From Crateriforma spongiae (GTDB lineage Bacteria > Planctomycetota > Planctomycetia > Pirellulales > Pirellulaceae): a stretch of 64,000 bases of DNA. The first letter of the stretch is position 1. Each line of letters opens with the position of its first letter. Where the stretch lies: assembly GCF_012290005.1 (NCBI RefSeq), contig NZ_JAAXMS010000001.1:186001-250000 (forward strand), given 5' to 3'. The notes under the pieces are model-generated. The model saw nothing but the letters and a program-made list of their open reading frames with translations. It did not search any database and had not been told where the DNA came from. The translations under genes and the position numbers were made by a program. Below, piece after piece: positions 42,983-52,332 of the stretch.

Positions 42983-43951
42983 TTACGTCAGGCAATCGAC
43001 GACGCCGACGACCAGGATCAGCAGACTAATCATGGCGTTGGTTTGGAAAAAGGCCTCGTTGATTCTGCGCAAATCGTCGGGGTTCACCAGGGTGTGCTGG
43101 CGAACGACCAGCATGACGACCAAGGCCATGCCCGCCAGGAAAGTCCACCCCAGCGGGGTCGATGCGGCCACAAACGGCAGGGCAAACAGCGCCACCAGCA
43201 TCACCATGTGGAATGCAGCGGCGATCCGGAACGCGCCGGTCACGCCGAAGCGGGCGGGGATGCTGTGCAGCCCGCTTCGACGGTCGAAATCGGCATCCTG
43301 GCAAGCGTACACGATGTCGAATCCGGTGACCCAGGCGGCGACGGCCAGTGCCAGTACCAGTGGCGACACCAAGTCGATCGGCTGAGTGACCGAAATGGGC
43401 CCGCGGATGGCGACCCATGCACAGACCGGCGACAGCGACAGGGCGATTCCCAGCCACAGGTGCGCTGCCGAAGTGAAACGCTTGGCTAGGCTGTATCCGC
43501 ACAAAAAAATGATCACCGGTACCGATCCGGCCAACGGAACCCAGTTGGGCCAAAACAACAACGTCGATGCGATGAACCCCAGAACGCACAGCGCGGTAAA
43601 CCAGGCAACTTGAGCGGGTGAAAAGATGCCGGCGGGCAGATGACGGCCGGCGGTCCGCGGGTTGTCCGCGTCCAGTTTGCGGTCGGCCCAACGGTTGAAG
43701 GCCATCGCAGCACTGCGTGCGGTCACCATGCAAAGCAAAATGCCGACGATGTCGCGAAGCCGCAAACTGGGCCAATCGCCACTGGGCAACGGAGTCGACA
43801 GAGCCATCACGGTTGCCAGGGCGGCGAAGGGTAACGCAAAGATCGTGTGGCTGAATCGGATCAAGCCCAGCCAATCGCTGATCCCGCCGCGTCGGCCGGT
43901 GGATTTGGGCGCGGTGGAAGGATCGATCGGGGACGCATCAAGATGGTTCAT
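42983..43951 (-). CDS. mqnP: UbiA-family prenyltransferase (MqnP-like)
   Basis: 322-residue membrane prenyltransferase from ATG 43951, with seven to nine helices. The first polyprenyl-diphosphate site is NRWADRKLDADNPRTAGRHLP and the second is YACQDADFDRRSGLHSIP, both Asp-rich and Mg2+-binding in the family. In the futalosine pathway MqnP attaches the isoprenoid tail to the naphthoate intermediate. It starts 10 bases after the UbiX stop. The alternative is 4-hydroxybenzoate octaprenyltransferase (UbiA), but the neighbours favour menaquinone. Confidence 0.85.
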   Translation of the reverse strand: MNHLDASPIDPSTAPKSTGRRGGISDWLGLIRFSHTIFALPFAALATVMALSTPLPSGDWPSLRLRDIVGILLCMVTARSAAMAFNRWADRKLDADNPRTAGRHLPAGIFSPAQVAWFTALCVLGFIASTLLFWPNWVPLAGSVPVIIFLCGYSLAKRFTSAAHLWLGIALSLSPVCAWVAIRGPISVTQPIDLVSPLVLALAVAAWVTGFDIVYACQDADFDRRSGLHSIPARFGVTGAFRIAAAFHMVMLVALFALPFVAASTPLGWTFLAGMALVVMLVVRQHTLVNPDDLRRINEAFFQTNAMISLLILVVGVVDCLT

Positions 43952-43961
43952 GGCGCTTGTT

Positions 43962-44627
43962 TTAGGTTTCACCCCAACGACCAATCAATGCGTTGTCGAC
44001 GTCCAACTGGTCCAGAATTCGGCTGACCACGAAGTCGACCAGATCATCAGGCCCGCTGACGCCGTGGTACCAACCCGGCATCGCGGGCAACACGACCGCG
44101 CCGGCGGCGGCGATGCGATGCATGTTTTCCAACTGGATGACCGACATGGGCGTTTCGCGGGGCACGATGATCAAACGGCGGTGCTCCTTTAGGTGGACTT
44201 CGGCGGCACGCTGGATCAGGTTGGACGCGGCCGCGCGGGCGATCGCGCTCAGCGTGCTGCCGCTGCACGGGCAGACGATCATCGCGTCGGTTTGAAAGGA
44301 ACCACTGGCGATCGGCCTCATGAAGTCATCGTGTCGGTGAACGATCACTCGGGCGTGGTCATTCGCTGCCGCCGGCGACTTGGATTGCTGTGACCACCGG
44401 CCCGGCCAAGTGGGGCGGAAGTCCAGCAGGCACTGCACATCGGGATCGGCGACGTTGATGTCCAATCCACATTCCTGACGCAGCACCGCGGCACCGCTGG
44501 GGCTGATGGCCAGATGAATTTCCGCATCGCTGTGAAGAAGGGTTTGCAACAGGCGGACCGCATAGGGCGCACCGCTGGCACCAGTCATCGCCAGGACGAA
44601 TCGTCGGGGGCGTTTTGAGGCTGTCAT
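43962..44627 (-). CDS. ubiX: UbiX-family flavin prenyltransferase (MqnM-like)
   Basis: 221-residue flavoprotein that makes prenylated FMN, the cofactor of UbiD-type decarboxylases. Hallmarks are AMTGASGAPYAVRLLQ, VCPCSGSTLSAIARAAASN (FMN-binding) and RLIIVPRETP. Next to MqnP it fits the MqnL/MqnM decarboxylase pair of the futalosine pathway; the UbiD partner is not in this window. Its closest 5' neighbour on the strand is MenG, 144 bases away. Confidence 0.9.
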   Translation of the reverse strand: MTASKRPRRFVLAMTGASGAPYAVRLLQTLLHSDAEIHLAISPSGAAVLRQECGLDINVADPDVQCLLDFRPTWPGRWSQQSKSPAAANDHARVIVHRHDDFMRPIASGSFQTDAMIVCPCSGSTLSAIARAAASNLIQRAAEVHLKEHRRLIIVPRETPMSVIQLENMHRIAAAGAVVLPAMPGWYHGVSGPDDLVDFVVSRILDQLDVDNALIGRWGET

Positions 44628-44771
44628 GTCGGCGGTGGGATGGTTGCGGAAAGTTCAAAGACCGGTTGGGGCCTGCAAAGACCATGGCGATCGGTAAAAT
44701 CGCGAAGCGGCCCAAACAGAATTCGTTTCGGCTGCGCGATCGGCATGCCCCGTATCAGGACAAGCCCGGAA

Positions 44772-45572
44772 TTAGGATTCGGGTTTGCGTCCGATATAGA
44801 TCGATGCCACACCCAGGGTCAGCGGTGTGTATCGCACGTCAGTTAAACCGGCGGCGGTGAAGTGTTTCAACAGGTCAGGTCCGGACGGAAAGTGTCCGAC
44901 CGATTCGGGAAGGTATTCATAGGCGGATTGGTTATTCCGCGCCATCCACTGGCCGATGCGTGGCAAGACGTGTGAAAAATAGAAGCCGTAAATCTGTTTC
45001 AACACGGGGATGCGTGGTTTGGAAAATTCCAACACGACGACGTGACCGCCCGGGGCGCACACACGCGTCATTTCTTGTAGGCCTCGGGCGGTATCGGCCA
45101 CATTCCGCAAACCAAAAGCGACGGTCACGTATTGAAAGCGGTCCGATTCAAACGGCAACGCTTGGGCGTCGGCTTCCAGGAACCGAACGGGTTTGACCGG
45201 GCCTTCGGGTTCGGCGTTCTTGTCGGTGGCGATCCGCAGCATGGCATTGCAGAAATCGCTGCCGAAGACACGCACGCCCTGGGGGACTTTCCGGGCGATC
45301 GAAAGGGCCAGGTCGCCGGTTCCCGTGCAGACATCCAGCACGGGGCGGGTGGGCTGAAAATCCATCTTCCGGACCGTCCGCCAACGCCAGTAACGATCGA
45401 TGTTCAGCGACAGCAGATGGTTCATCCGGTCGTAGCGTGGAGCGATCTGGCGAAACATTTCGCGGACGCGGTCGCCGCTTTTGTCGACGGCGGATGAATC
45501 GGACGTCTGGCTCAAGTGATCAACGTTGGGAAAGAGATGCAAAACGTGTGTGATGAAATCGGCGTCGGTCAC
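44772..45572 (-). CDS. menG: Menaquinone C-methyltransferase (MenG/UbiE)
   Basis: 266 residues if the GTG at 45572 is the start. ATG 45665 would give 297 residues but runs through a tandem repeat that looks non-coding. The family body begins at [22 protein letters not shown], with the SAM site [13 protein letters not shown], then [17 protein letters not shown] and [15 protein letters not shown]. The C-terminus has [12 protein letters not shown]. It methylates demethylmenaquinone at the last step. It leads the menaquinone gene set on this strand. The GTG choice is a judgement on composition, not on a strong ribosome site. Confidence 0.8.
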   Translation of the reverse strand: MTDADFITHVLHLFPNVDHLSQTSDSSAVDKSGDRVREMFRQIAPRYDRMNHLLSLNIDRYWRWRTVRKMDFQPTRPVLDVCTGTGDLALSIARKVPQGVRVFGSDFCNAMLRIATDKNAEPEGPVKPVRFLEADAQALPFESDRFQYVTVAFGLRNVADTARGLQEMTRVCAPGGHVVVLEFSKPRIPVLKQIYGFYFSHVLPRIGQWMARNNQSAYEYLPESVGHFPSGPDLLKHFTAAGLTDVRYTPLTLGVASIYIGRKPES

Positions 45573-45939
45573 GCCCCGACAATCCAACGCCCAGACATTA
45601 TGATCGTCTGGGCAGTGGGGCCGTGCCCAAACGCATGGGCAGTGGGGGGCCGTGCCCAAACGCATCGGGTCGGTGCCGGGCACGACGGGTCCGGCACCAT
45701 GTGGGTCCCGGACCAGGCGAAGTGTCGGACGGGCCAGCCTAGTATCGGAATCCGTGGGACGATGGGCTAGCGGGCGGAAGAAAAGCCGACAAACGGCCAA
45801 ACGGATCAAACGCCAGCCGGATAAACGCCAGCGACCGCATTGCTCTGCGTGGGGGCCGCCCCTGCCCGAAACACTTTGCCGTTTCATCCTTCACCGGTCC
45901 ATCCCATCGTCATTGAATTTGATCTTCGCCGACTGAACC
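45573..45939 (-). other. Divergent intergenic region before menG and the HAD gene
   Basis: About 367 bases without a convincing gene. It holds the tandem repeat at 45610-45665 and an inverted pair GGTGCCGG (45672-45679) with CCGGCACC (45691-45698). Promoters for both neighbours should lie here, but none was picked with confidence. Confidence 0.45.
45610..45665. repeat. Two-copy GC-rich tandem repeat upstream of menG
   Basis: A 27-base unit (45610-45636) is repeated as a 29-base unit (45637-45665) that differs only by two extra G. Each copy ends CCGTGCCCAAACGCAT and contains a small GGGC/GCCC hairpin. Confidence 0.8.
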
Positions 45940-46620
45940 ATGCGGACGTTACTGTTTGACATCGATGGAACGTTGTTGACCGCGCATGGAGGCGGTCGTC
46001 GGGCGATGCTGCGAACGCTGCGGGAAGAATTCGGCTTGGAGCATCCGGAAATGGTCGGATCATTTCACGGCCGCACCGACATGGGGCTGATGGCCCAGAT
46101 GTTGGAGATGAACGGACTGGAGCCCACCCAACAGCGACGTCGACGATTCCGCGTGGGTTATGCGGAACGGTTTCCCGGTGAATTACAACGCAGTGGTGGC
46201 GAAGTGTTTGTGGGCGTCGCAGAATTGTTGAAGGCGTTGGCACCAGTGCGGTCTTGCCGGCTGGCATCGATGACGGGCAACTTGCCGGAAACCGCGACTC
46301 GCAAATTGGAGCACTTTCATTTACGACAATTCATCCAGTGGATCGTCGGTGGGGACTTGGATGCCCAGCGGAATGATCTGGCATCACGAACGTTGGAAAC
46401 GATCCGACGCCGACACGGCGACGATGCGTGTCAGGACGTCGTGGTGATCGGTGACACGGTGGCCGATATCGTTTGTGCGCGTCACATCGGGGCGTCGGTG
46501 GTCGCGGTATGTACTGGGGGCGAGACGTACGAGGAATTGTCGGCGGCAGGTCCGGATGCGATCTGGCACGATTTTTCGGATCACCAGGGCGTGGCCGAGT
46601 GTTTGTTGGGCGACTTATGA
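45940..46620 (+). CDS. HAD-family phosphatase
   Basis: 226-residue cytoplasmic hydrolase with FDIDGTLL (nucleophile Asp and acid Asp), ASMTGN (motif II Thr-like), a conserved Lys region near residue 114 and VVIGDTVADIVCAR (motif III/IV). Its size and GGGRRAMLRTL cap fit the phosphoglycolate phosphatase/beta-phosphoglucomutase subfamily. Substrate is not defined. It is 133 bases ahead of dinB on the same strand. Confidence 0.8.
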   Translation: MRTLLFDIDGTLLTAHGGGRRAMLRTLREEFGLEHPEMVGSFHGRTDMGLMAQMLEMNGLEPTQQRRRRFRVGYAERFPGELQRSGGEVFVGVAELLKALAPVRSCRLASMTGNLPETATRKLEHFHLRQFIQWIVGGDLDAQRNDLASRTLETIRRRHGDDACQDVVVIGDTVADIVCARHIGASVVAVCTGGETYEELSAAGPDAIWHDFSDHQGVAECLLGDL

Positions 46621-46753
46621 GCCGCCGCGTAATCACGTTCTTTTTGAAAGCGAGCGTTGGTGCGGTTCGCCGACCCGACAATGATGGGACGATCCGGTCG
46701 GTGCGATTGAGTTTCGAATTGACCGCTTTGACATTCGACCAGCGGACAACGGG

Positions 46754-47998
46754 ATGATTCTGCATGTCGACATGGACGCGTTTTATGCGTCGATCGAACA
46801 ACGTGATCGTCCCGAACTGCGTGGCCGGCCGGTGGTGGTCGGTGGAACCGGTGGGAGAGGTGTCGTCCAGGCGGCCAGTTACGAAGCACGCCGATTCGGC
46901 ATTCACAGCGCGATGCCGGGACAACGTGCCGTCCAGTTGTGCCCCGACGCGGTGTTCGTCAAAGGTCGCATGTCGCACTATGTCGATGTGGGGCGACAGG
47001 TCCGCGCGATCTTTCATCGATTCACGCCACTGGTCCAACCGTTGTCGTTGGACGAAGCGTTCTTGGATGTCACCGGCAGTCGCCGGTTGTACGGTTCGGC
47101 CGAAACAATCGGACGCACAATCAAACAGGCGATTGCCGATGAAGTCGGCTTGACCGCCAGTGTCGGGATTGCACCGCTGAAGTTTGTGGCAAAAATCGCC
47201 AGCGATCTGCAAAAGCCCGATGGCTTTGTGATGGTCGACCCGTCGACGGTGCAAGCGTTTTTGGACCCGTTGCCCGTGTCACGTTTGTGGGGCGTCGGCA
47301 AAGTCGGACAGCGAAAACTTGGTGAGCTGGGGATTCGGCACATCGTCGATATCCGAAAGCAAGACGCCGACCAATTGCGACGTCGTTTCGGCAGTTGGGG
47401 CGAACACCTGTGGCGACTGGCCAATGGAATCGATCCCCGCGGGGTCGTGCCTGACCGTCAGGCAAAACAAATCAGTCACGAACGAACGTTTTCCGAAGAC
47501 CAGACTTCCGGCGAAGTTCTGTCCAGCGTCGTCAGTTATCTAAGCGAACAGACCGCGTGGCGTCTGCGTCGCAGCGATCGCGTCGCAAAGACGGTGACGC
47601 TGAAGTATCGTCGCGAGGACTTTGAGACATTCACACGGGCACGGACGCTGCCGCAGACGACGGATTCGACCGGGCTGATTCTGGAAACGGCGATGACGTT
47701 GTTGGAAGAAATGCGACAACGCCAACCCAGGCCGGTACGGCTGATCGGTGTTTCCCTGGGAGGGCTGACCGACGTGCGACCGGTGCGTCAAATGTCACTG
47801 TTTGACGACGAGACCCATCAGGCCGATCAGCGAGCGATTGATCGCGTGTCGGACAACCTGCGCGACGCGATGGGGGACGGCGTCATCCACCGCGCCAGCA
47901 GCCATGTTTGGTCACAACGAAGGAAACAAAAACCGTCGGATCCGCCCAGCGATGCGGATCCGACGGGCGATTCGCAGGACGGTCATCGTCGCACGTAA
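46754..47998 (+). CDS. dinB: DNA polymerase IV
   Basis: 414-residue Y-family translesion polymerase. Catalytic acidic motifs are HVDMDAFYASIEQ and SLDEAFLD; YEARRFGIHSAMP and a C-terminal little-finger domain follow. A beta-clamp-binding motif QMSLFD is present near residue 345. The last part (about 375-414) is hydrophilic. It lets the fork bypass damaged bases with low fidelity. Its stop overlaps the convergent CehA/McbA-family gene by 16 bases. Confidence 0.93.
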   Translation: MILHVDMDAFYASIEQRDRPELRGRPVVVGGTGGRGVVQAASYEARRFGIHSAMPGQRAVQLCPDAVFVKGRMSHYVDVGRQVRAIFHRFTPLVQPLSLDEAFLDVTGSRRLYGSAETIGRTIKQAIADEVGLTASVGIAPLKFVAKIASDLQKPDGFVMVDPSTVQAFLDPLPVSRLWGVGKVGQRKLGELGIRHIVDIRKQDADQLRRRFGSWGEHLWRLANGIDPRGVVPDRQAKQISHERTFSEDQTSGEVLSSVVSYLSEQTAWRLRRSDRVAKTVTLKYRREDFETFTRARTLPQTTDSTGLILETAMTLLEEMRQRQPRPVRLIGVSLGGLTDVRPVRQMSLFDDETHQADQRAIDRVSDNLRDAMGDGVIHRASSHVWSQRRKQKPSDPPSDADPTGDSQDGHRRT

Positions 47999-50418
47999 AT
48001 CGGGTTGCTGATCACAACCGGCGGCTGTTTGCCGAAATTATCGCCGTAGACCCGGCCCAGTTCACGTTGTTCGCCGATCGCCGCGACGACGATGAACGTG
48101 TCGCCATCAAGCGACAGCGGTAAACGCTGATCGAATTTTATGACGCCATCGGCAAAGGCATCCGGATGGGTTTGACGACGGCGTGTCAGTTCTTCCACGC
48201 GGCGGGCGCCGACGAAGACTTCCACGCGAGTGACGTCCAACCAGTTGGGACATTGGATTTGGACCGCCAGTTCGGCGTTGCCGTCGCTCAGGGTGACTTC
48301 GTCGCCGATCTGTGCCGGGCGGTCCAGTTCCTTGGCGTGCAATTGGACCGTCATGAACGGACCGGTCGACATGATCGCGCGACCGGCTTCCAAATTGGCC
48401 GTCATTTCATCGATGTCGATCTGCGCCGGATCGTCGGTGGATGATGCGACCCAATTGCGAAGCCAGCCACTGCCGTGATGGTTGTAATGGGCATCGGTGT
48501 TGACGACGCCGGGGATGCGTTGGCCTTCGCTGATCAGTCGCATCCACTGCAAGATTCGGTTGTCTCGTAAATCATCCGGCGTGATCTCGTCGGGATCATC
48601 AAAGATGGCTTCCGGCGGGTGGACTTCGACCACGTCGGCGAACTGGAACATCGACGCAAAGCCACCGTCGTCGGTGCCGTCCTTGTCTTTGTCACGAGCC
48701 ATCTGGTTCAAGTTGGGGTGATTGATCTGAACCACTTTGTCGGATTCGTCGTCCCACATCGCCAGCCGTTGGATTTGCGTGATCGGGTTGGTGTCAGTGC
48801 GCGGGCCGCCGCCGCTTTGGGCATGGGGCGTCCATTTCAAGGGAAACGCGTTTTGGTGATTCAGTGGCAACGGTCCGCCGGTCAATTCCATTCCGCTGCA
48901 CGTGGCCATCAGGTCCATGGCGCCCAGTTCGCCAAGGAAGTCTTCGTATGATTCGATGCGCTGGTGTTCGGTGCACGGTCCGAATTCGATGTGTTCGCAC
49001 ACCAGGTTTTCGACGCGTCCACGCTGGGACGACGTGTTGTCGCCCGACGGGGTGCTGTGGCTATGCAGTTCGGCACTGACCCAACCGTCGGTGTTGATCA
49101 CCCGGTTCAGCGTGACGTCGACGGTGATCTGTTGACCGTCGGCAACCTGGATGGTTTGGATTTCGGCGTCGAATTCCGGCCCCCGGCTGATGATGCATTC
49201 ATAACGTCCAGCCGGAATGCTGCGGGTGAAGTTTCCATCAACGGTGTAAACACAGTTTTCCACACTACCGTCGGCGCTGTCGGGGCCGAACATCGGGTTG
49301 GCGGTTCCGTCGATGCCGTAAAAAGTCCACTTGGCAGGCGACGGGTTGCCAAGGCTGTCACGGGTGGAGGCAACAATGCTGGTGGCGGCCGACAGTTTGA
49401 TCGTGTGATCGGCGGCACTTGGACCCACGGTTAGTTCGGTGGTCACCGCTTGATGGCCAATCGCTTCGGCACGGACCTGGTACTTGCCGGGGCTCAGGTG
49501 CAACGACGTGTTCCCGTTTTCGGGGAGATGAATTTTGGTTTGCGATTCCGGCGTCAGCGATGCCAATTGGTCAGCGTCGGCCGACAGGATCGTCAGCGTC
49601 GGACGCGGTTGGTCACCGACCAATCCGTCTAGCTGAATTGTTTGCGGGGCGGATCCGCGAATGACGCCGACCAGATCGACCAAATTGGCGGCCGGATACA
49701 GGCGAACCGTCCACCGGATTGTCTTGTCGTCGTTGCCCGAATCATCGTCGGCGGCCGGCGGGTAGGTCACGCGGCGCATCCGTTCCCTATCCCACTGCAT
49801 CACCCCGTTGCCGAAACCCTGTCCGGTGATGCCATAGCACTGGCGAAAGAACTCGTCACGAAAGAACGCCACGTTTTGGCCGTCGATCGATACCGTGTCG
49901 AACTGGAACGTACGGTCGGCACGAACGCCGTCGGCCGCGGAGTCTTCGCCACGGATGGCCGTGGTGACTGTCACGAAATCGTCGCCGTCGCGCAGTTCGT
50001 ATCGCACCGTCGCGTTACCGCCGGAACCGTTGCGTGCGGACGACGACGTGCATTGCCAAAAAACGCCGCCGTCGACGTCGCCGCTTTCGACCGCAGATGG
50101 GTCTTCGAACAAGAATCGTGAAGCGGCCGGATAGAACGCGCTCAATTGATCGCTCATTCCGTCCCGCCGAGTCAGGTCGATCAATCCCGCACCCGCATCG
50201 CGGACGGTCATGTTGGCATCACGGCCTTCGACGGGGTTGGCGATGACGGCGATGATTTCGTCGTTGCGAAGGACGAAATCGCCGTCGATCCAGTCGATTT
50301 CCTTGCCGCCGATCGACGGTCGGTTGGTGGGATTAATCTGGAACAGGTCGGCGGCGGGTGCGACGGTGCAGCATCCCAGCCACCCCACCAAAACAAATTT
50401 GCCAAATGAGATCGGCAT
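47983..50418 (-). CDS. CehA/McbA-family PHP hydrolase, exported
   Basis: 811 residues with a signal peptide (FGKFVLVGWLGCCTVAPAA). N-terminal beta-rich domains with a carboxypeptidase-like module about 300-470 are followed by a PHP/CehA-type metallohydrolase domain. That domain shows AELHSHSTPSGD (HxH), CTEHQRI, VVQINHPNLNQM and VNTDAHYNHH, all metal-binding His patterns of the family, and closes with a C-terminal beta domain. Family members hydrolyse phosphoester or carbamate-type substrates in a few known cases, but exported planctomycete ones are uncharacterised. The 3' end overlaps dinB. Confidence 0.8.
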   Translation of the reverse strand: MPISFGKFVLVGWLGCCTVAPAADLFQINPTNRPSIGGKEIDWIDGDFVLRNDEIIAVIANPVEGRDANMTVRDAGAGLIDLTRRDGMSDQLSAFYPAASRFLFEDPSAVESGDVDGGVFWQCTSSSARNGSGGNATVRYELRDGDDFVTVTTAIRGEDSAADGVRADRTFQFDTVSIDGQNVAFFRDEFFRQCYGITGQGFGNGVMQWDRERMRRVTYPPAADDDSGNDDKTIRWTVRLYPAANLVDLVGVIRGSAPQTIQLDGLVGDQPRPTLTILSADADQLASLTPESQTKIHLPENGNTSLHLSPGKYQVRAEAIGHQAVTTELTVGPSAADHTIKLSAATSIVASTRDSLGNPSPAKWTFYGIDGTANPMFGPDSADGSVENCVYTVDGNFTRSIPAGRYECIISRGPEFDAEIQTIQVADGQQITVDVTLNRVINTDGWVSAELHSHSTPSGDNTSSQRGRVENLVCEHIEFGPCTEHQRIESYEDFLGELGAMDLMATCSGMELTGGPLPLNHQNAFPLKWTPHAQSGGGPRTDTNPITQIQRLAMWDDESDKVVQINHPNLNQMARDKDKDGTDDGGFASMFQFADVVEVHPPEAIFDDPDEITPDDLRDNRILQWMRLISEGQRIPGVVNTDAHYNHHGSGWLRNWVASSTDDPAQIDIDEMTANLEAGRAIMSTGPFMTVQLHAKELDRPAQIGDEVTLSDGNAELAVQIQCPNWLDVTRVEVFVGARRVEELTRRRQTHPDAFADGVIKFDQRLPLSLDGDTFIVVAAIGEQRELGRVYGDNFGKQPPVVISNPIYVRR

Positions 50419-50476
50419 AACAGCGGCTCACTACTTTGTGTCTGTGCAGAGACATGAATTCCTCAAACCAACATCG

Positions 50477-50499
50477 CAACTTTCCCGACAGGAAAGTTG
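50477..50499. repeat. Perfect inverted repeat between CehA/McbA and bamA-barrel genes
   Basis: CAACTTTCC (50477-50485) and GGAAAGTTG (50491-50499) form a nine-base stem with a five-base loop, in the 250-base gap between the two minus-strand genes. It has no T-run, so its role is unknown. Confidence 0.6.
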
Positions 50500-50620
50500 G
50501 GTGGGGTGGGAATTAAAGCAGACAGCAGTGCCAAACGCTTCCGATCTTCACGCCGAATTGATGTTTCGACTGTTCAGATGTGAGCCAGGGCGGTAGGTGG
50601 AGCAAAATCGGAGTTTGCCA

Positions 50621-50643
50621 GCCGCCTGGTTTGCGCAGGCGGC
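50621..50643 (-). terminator. Hairpin after the Omp85 barrel gene
   Basis: GCCGCCTG and CAGGCGGC pair perfectly around seven bases, 28 bases past the stop codon on the minus strand. Only a short T-run (GATTTTG) follows, so it may act with help or as an RNA end-stabiliser. Confidence 0.5.
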
Positions 50644-50670
50644 CCAGGTGGCGACTTCGCCAGGGTCTGG

Positions 50671-52332
50671 CTAGCGGATCAAGCTCATGTAGAAGCTAAA
50701 CATTCGCTCGTCGTCGGTATCCGCTTTGGCGACCGGGAAGGCGAAGTCAAATGCCAACGGGGCGGGGCCCATCATCGGGATGGCCACACGCAGACCGACC
50801 CCGGGCGCGACCCGGAAATTGTCTTTGTTGATTTCGATGTCCTGTTCGACGGTCCCGAAGTCGACAAAGGCGACACCACGGAACGCATCGTCTGCGGTGA
50901 TCGGGAACATGTATTCGATGGCGTTGAGCCATTGGAATCGTCCCCCCACCTCCACACCGGCGATCGACGGGCTGGCGCCGCGGAAGTCAAAACCACGCAT
51001 GGTCGCGTAACCACCGGCGAAGAAGTTTTCAAAGATCGGTGTTTCTTCGCCACTGATTCCGATTTGAGTCGAATACGACAGCGTCTGTCGGCCGGATCCG
51101 TCGGCACGTTGTGCCAGCAACCAGTACTGGCGGAATTCCGTTTCGAATCGGGCATAGTCGTAATCCCCAAAGACTTCTTCAAAACTGAATTCGAAGTAGT
51201 GTCCTTCGCCGGCTTGGATCGGGCTGTCACGGGTGTCGTGGACCAGGGCGATTTGGCCGCTGTACAGTTCGTTGTCACCAAGAGCGCTGTCCAGTTGCGG
51301 AATGCCCAAGACACGCGGGTTGGTGACGTCGACGTTTTGCCCACTGATACCCAGGCTGATTGAAAGGTCGGGCGTGATGCGATAGCCAAAGCTCAGGCGA
51401 CCGCCCAGGCGTTCTTCGTCCCAGTCATCGAATCGCCGGTCATACAGGAACCCGCTGACGTTCATGCTGATGGGCAGATAGCCGAATAGGTTGGGATCAC
51501 CGAACGATGCGGTGTAGCGTTGGAATTGGCTGCCGGGGACCGCTTCGATCCGCAGGGTTTGACCGGCACCGCGAAACGCCGTACCGCCGATCAGGTCGGA
51601 CCAAGACGTTGGAAAACGAGTGATGTCAAAGTTGCGTTCGTCAATCGTGATTTGACCGGTGACGCCGGCGTCGCTGTTGACGGCACCGCCGAACATGATC
51701 CGGCCGGTTCGGGCGGGGTATCCGTTGACGATCAAATCGGCGTCACGAATGGGCGGCATCATGGGGGCCGGCGGTGGCGCGTTCAGCACATCGCCGCCCA
51801 TCGGGGAACCGAACGGCGAACCGTACGTGTCGACCGTGTTGCCCGGCATCGGTGCGGGAACAGGGACGGCACCAGGTGTCGTCGGGTATTGTCGCGAAAC
51901 ATAGGGTTGGGGTTGGCCAAAGCCGACGCCGTTGTCGACGTTACTGGCGCGGCCGGTTTGTCCGGTGGTCGGCGTGGTGGCCGAGGCGGGGATGACCGTC
52001 GAAGCGGGGGTGGCGGTGGTGCCGAGATTCGGCGACGAAGCTTGGATCACCGATCCGTCGGCGGTCGCCGGGGTACCGGCAGTAACGCCGCTGGTAGCCG
52101 AAGCCTGAGCGATCGACGGTGTGGCGGATTGCAAACTCGGACCGGTGACCGGTGGTCCGGCACCCATCGATAATGATGATCCGGGACCGGGGTTGGGGCC
52201 GAATTGGTTACAGCCGGTCAGCGCGATCAGTCCGCCGACTATCAGCGTCTTGGCCCAGCGACCGGTTCGGTCGGCGGTCTTCGCAGGTTCACCGTGCGTG
52301 TTGTTCATGCAGAAACGTTCCATGGTGTTCAT
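50671..52332 (-). CDS. Omp85 beta-barrel protein with lipoprotein signal (BamA barrel half)
   Basis: 553 residues. It opens with a lipoprotein signal (LIVGGLIALTGC, lipid Cys near residue 41), then a 140-residue Pro/Thr/Ser-rich linker (about 45-195). It then passes into a BamA-type transition (GRIMFGGAVNSDAGVTGQITI) and a barrel of about 330 residues. MRGFDFRG fits the loop-6 [VI]RGF motif and the chain ends FSFYMSLIR. No POTRA domain is present. The gene begins by ATGA on the stop of the five-POTRA gene, so the two are probably made together and form one Omp85 machine. An independent lipid-anchored barrel remains possible. Confidence 0.75.
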   Translation of the reverse strand: MNTMERFCMNNTHGEPAKTADRTGRWAKTLIVGGLIALTGCNQFGPNPGPGSSLSMGAGPPVTGPSLQSATPSIAQASATSGVTAGTPATADGSVIQASSPNLGTTATPASTVIPASATTPTTGQTGRASNVDNGVGFGQPQPYVSRQYPTTPGAVPVPAPMPGNTVDTYGSPFGSPMGGDVLNAPPPAPMMPPIRDADLIVNGYPARTGRIMFGGAVNSDAGVTGQITIDERNFDITRFPTSWSDLIGGTAFRGAGQTLRIEAVPGSQFQRYTASFGDPNLFGYLPISMNVSGFLYDRRFDDWDEERLGGRLSFGYRITPDLSISLGISGQNVDVTNPRVLGIPQLDSALGDNELYSGQIALVHDTRDSPIQAGEGHYFEFSFEEVFGDYDYARFETEFRQYWLLAQRADGSGRQTLSYSTQIGISGEETPIFENFFAGGYATMRGFDFRGASPSIAGVEVGGRFQWLNAIEYMFPITADDAFRGVAFVDFGTVEQDIEINKDNFRVAPGVGLRVAIPMMGPAPLAFDFAFPVAKADTDDERMFSFYMSLIR

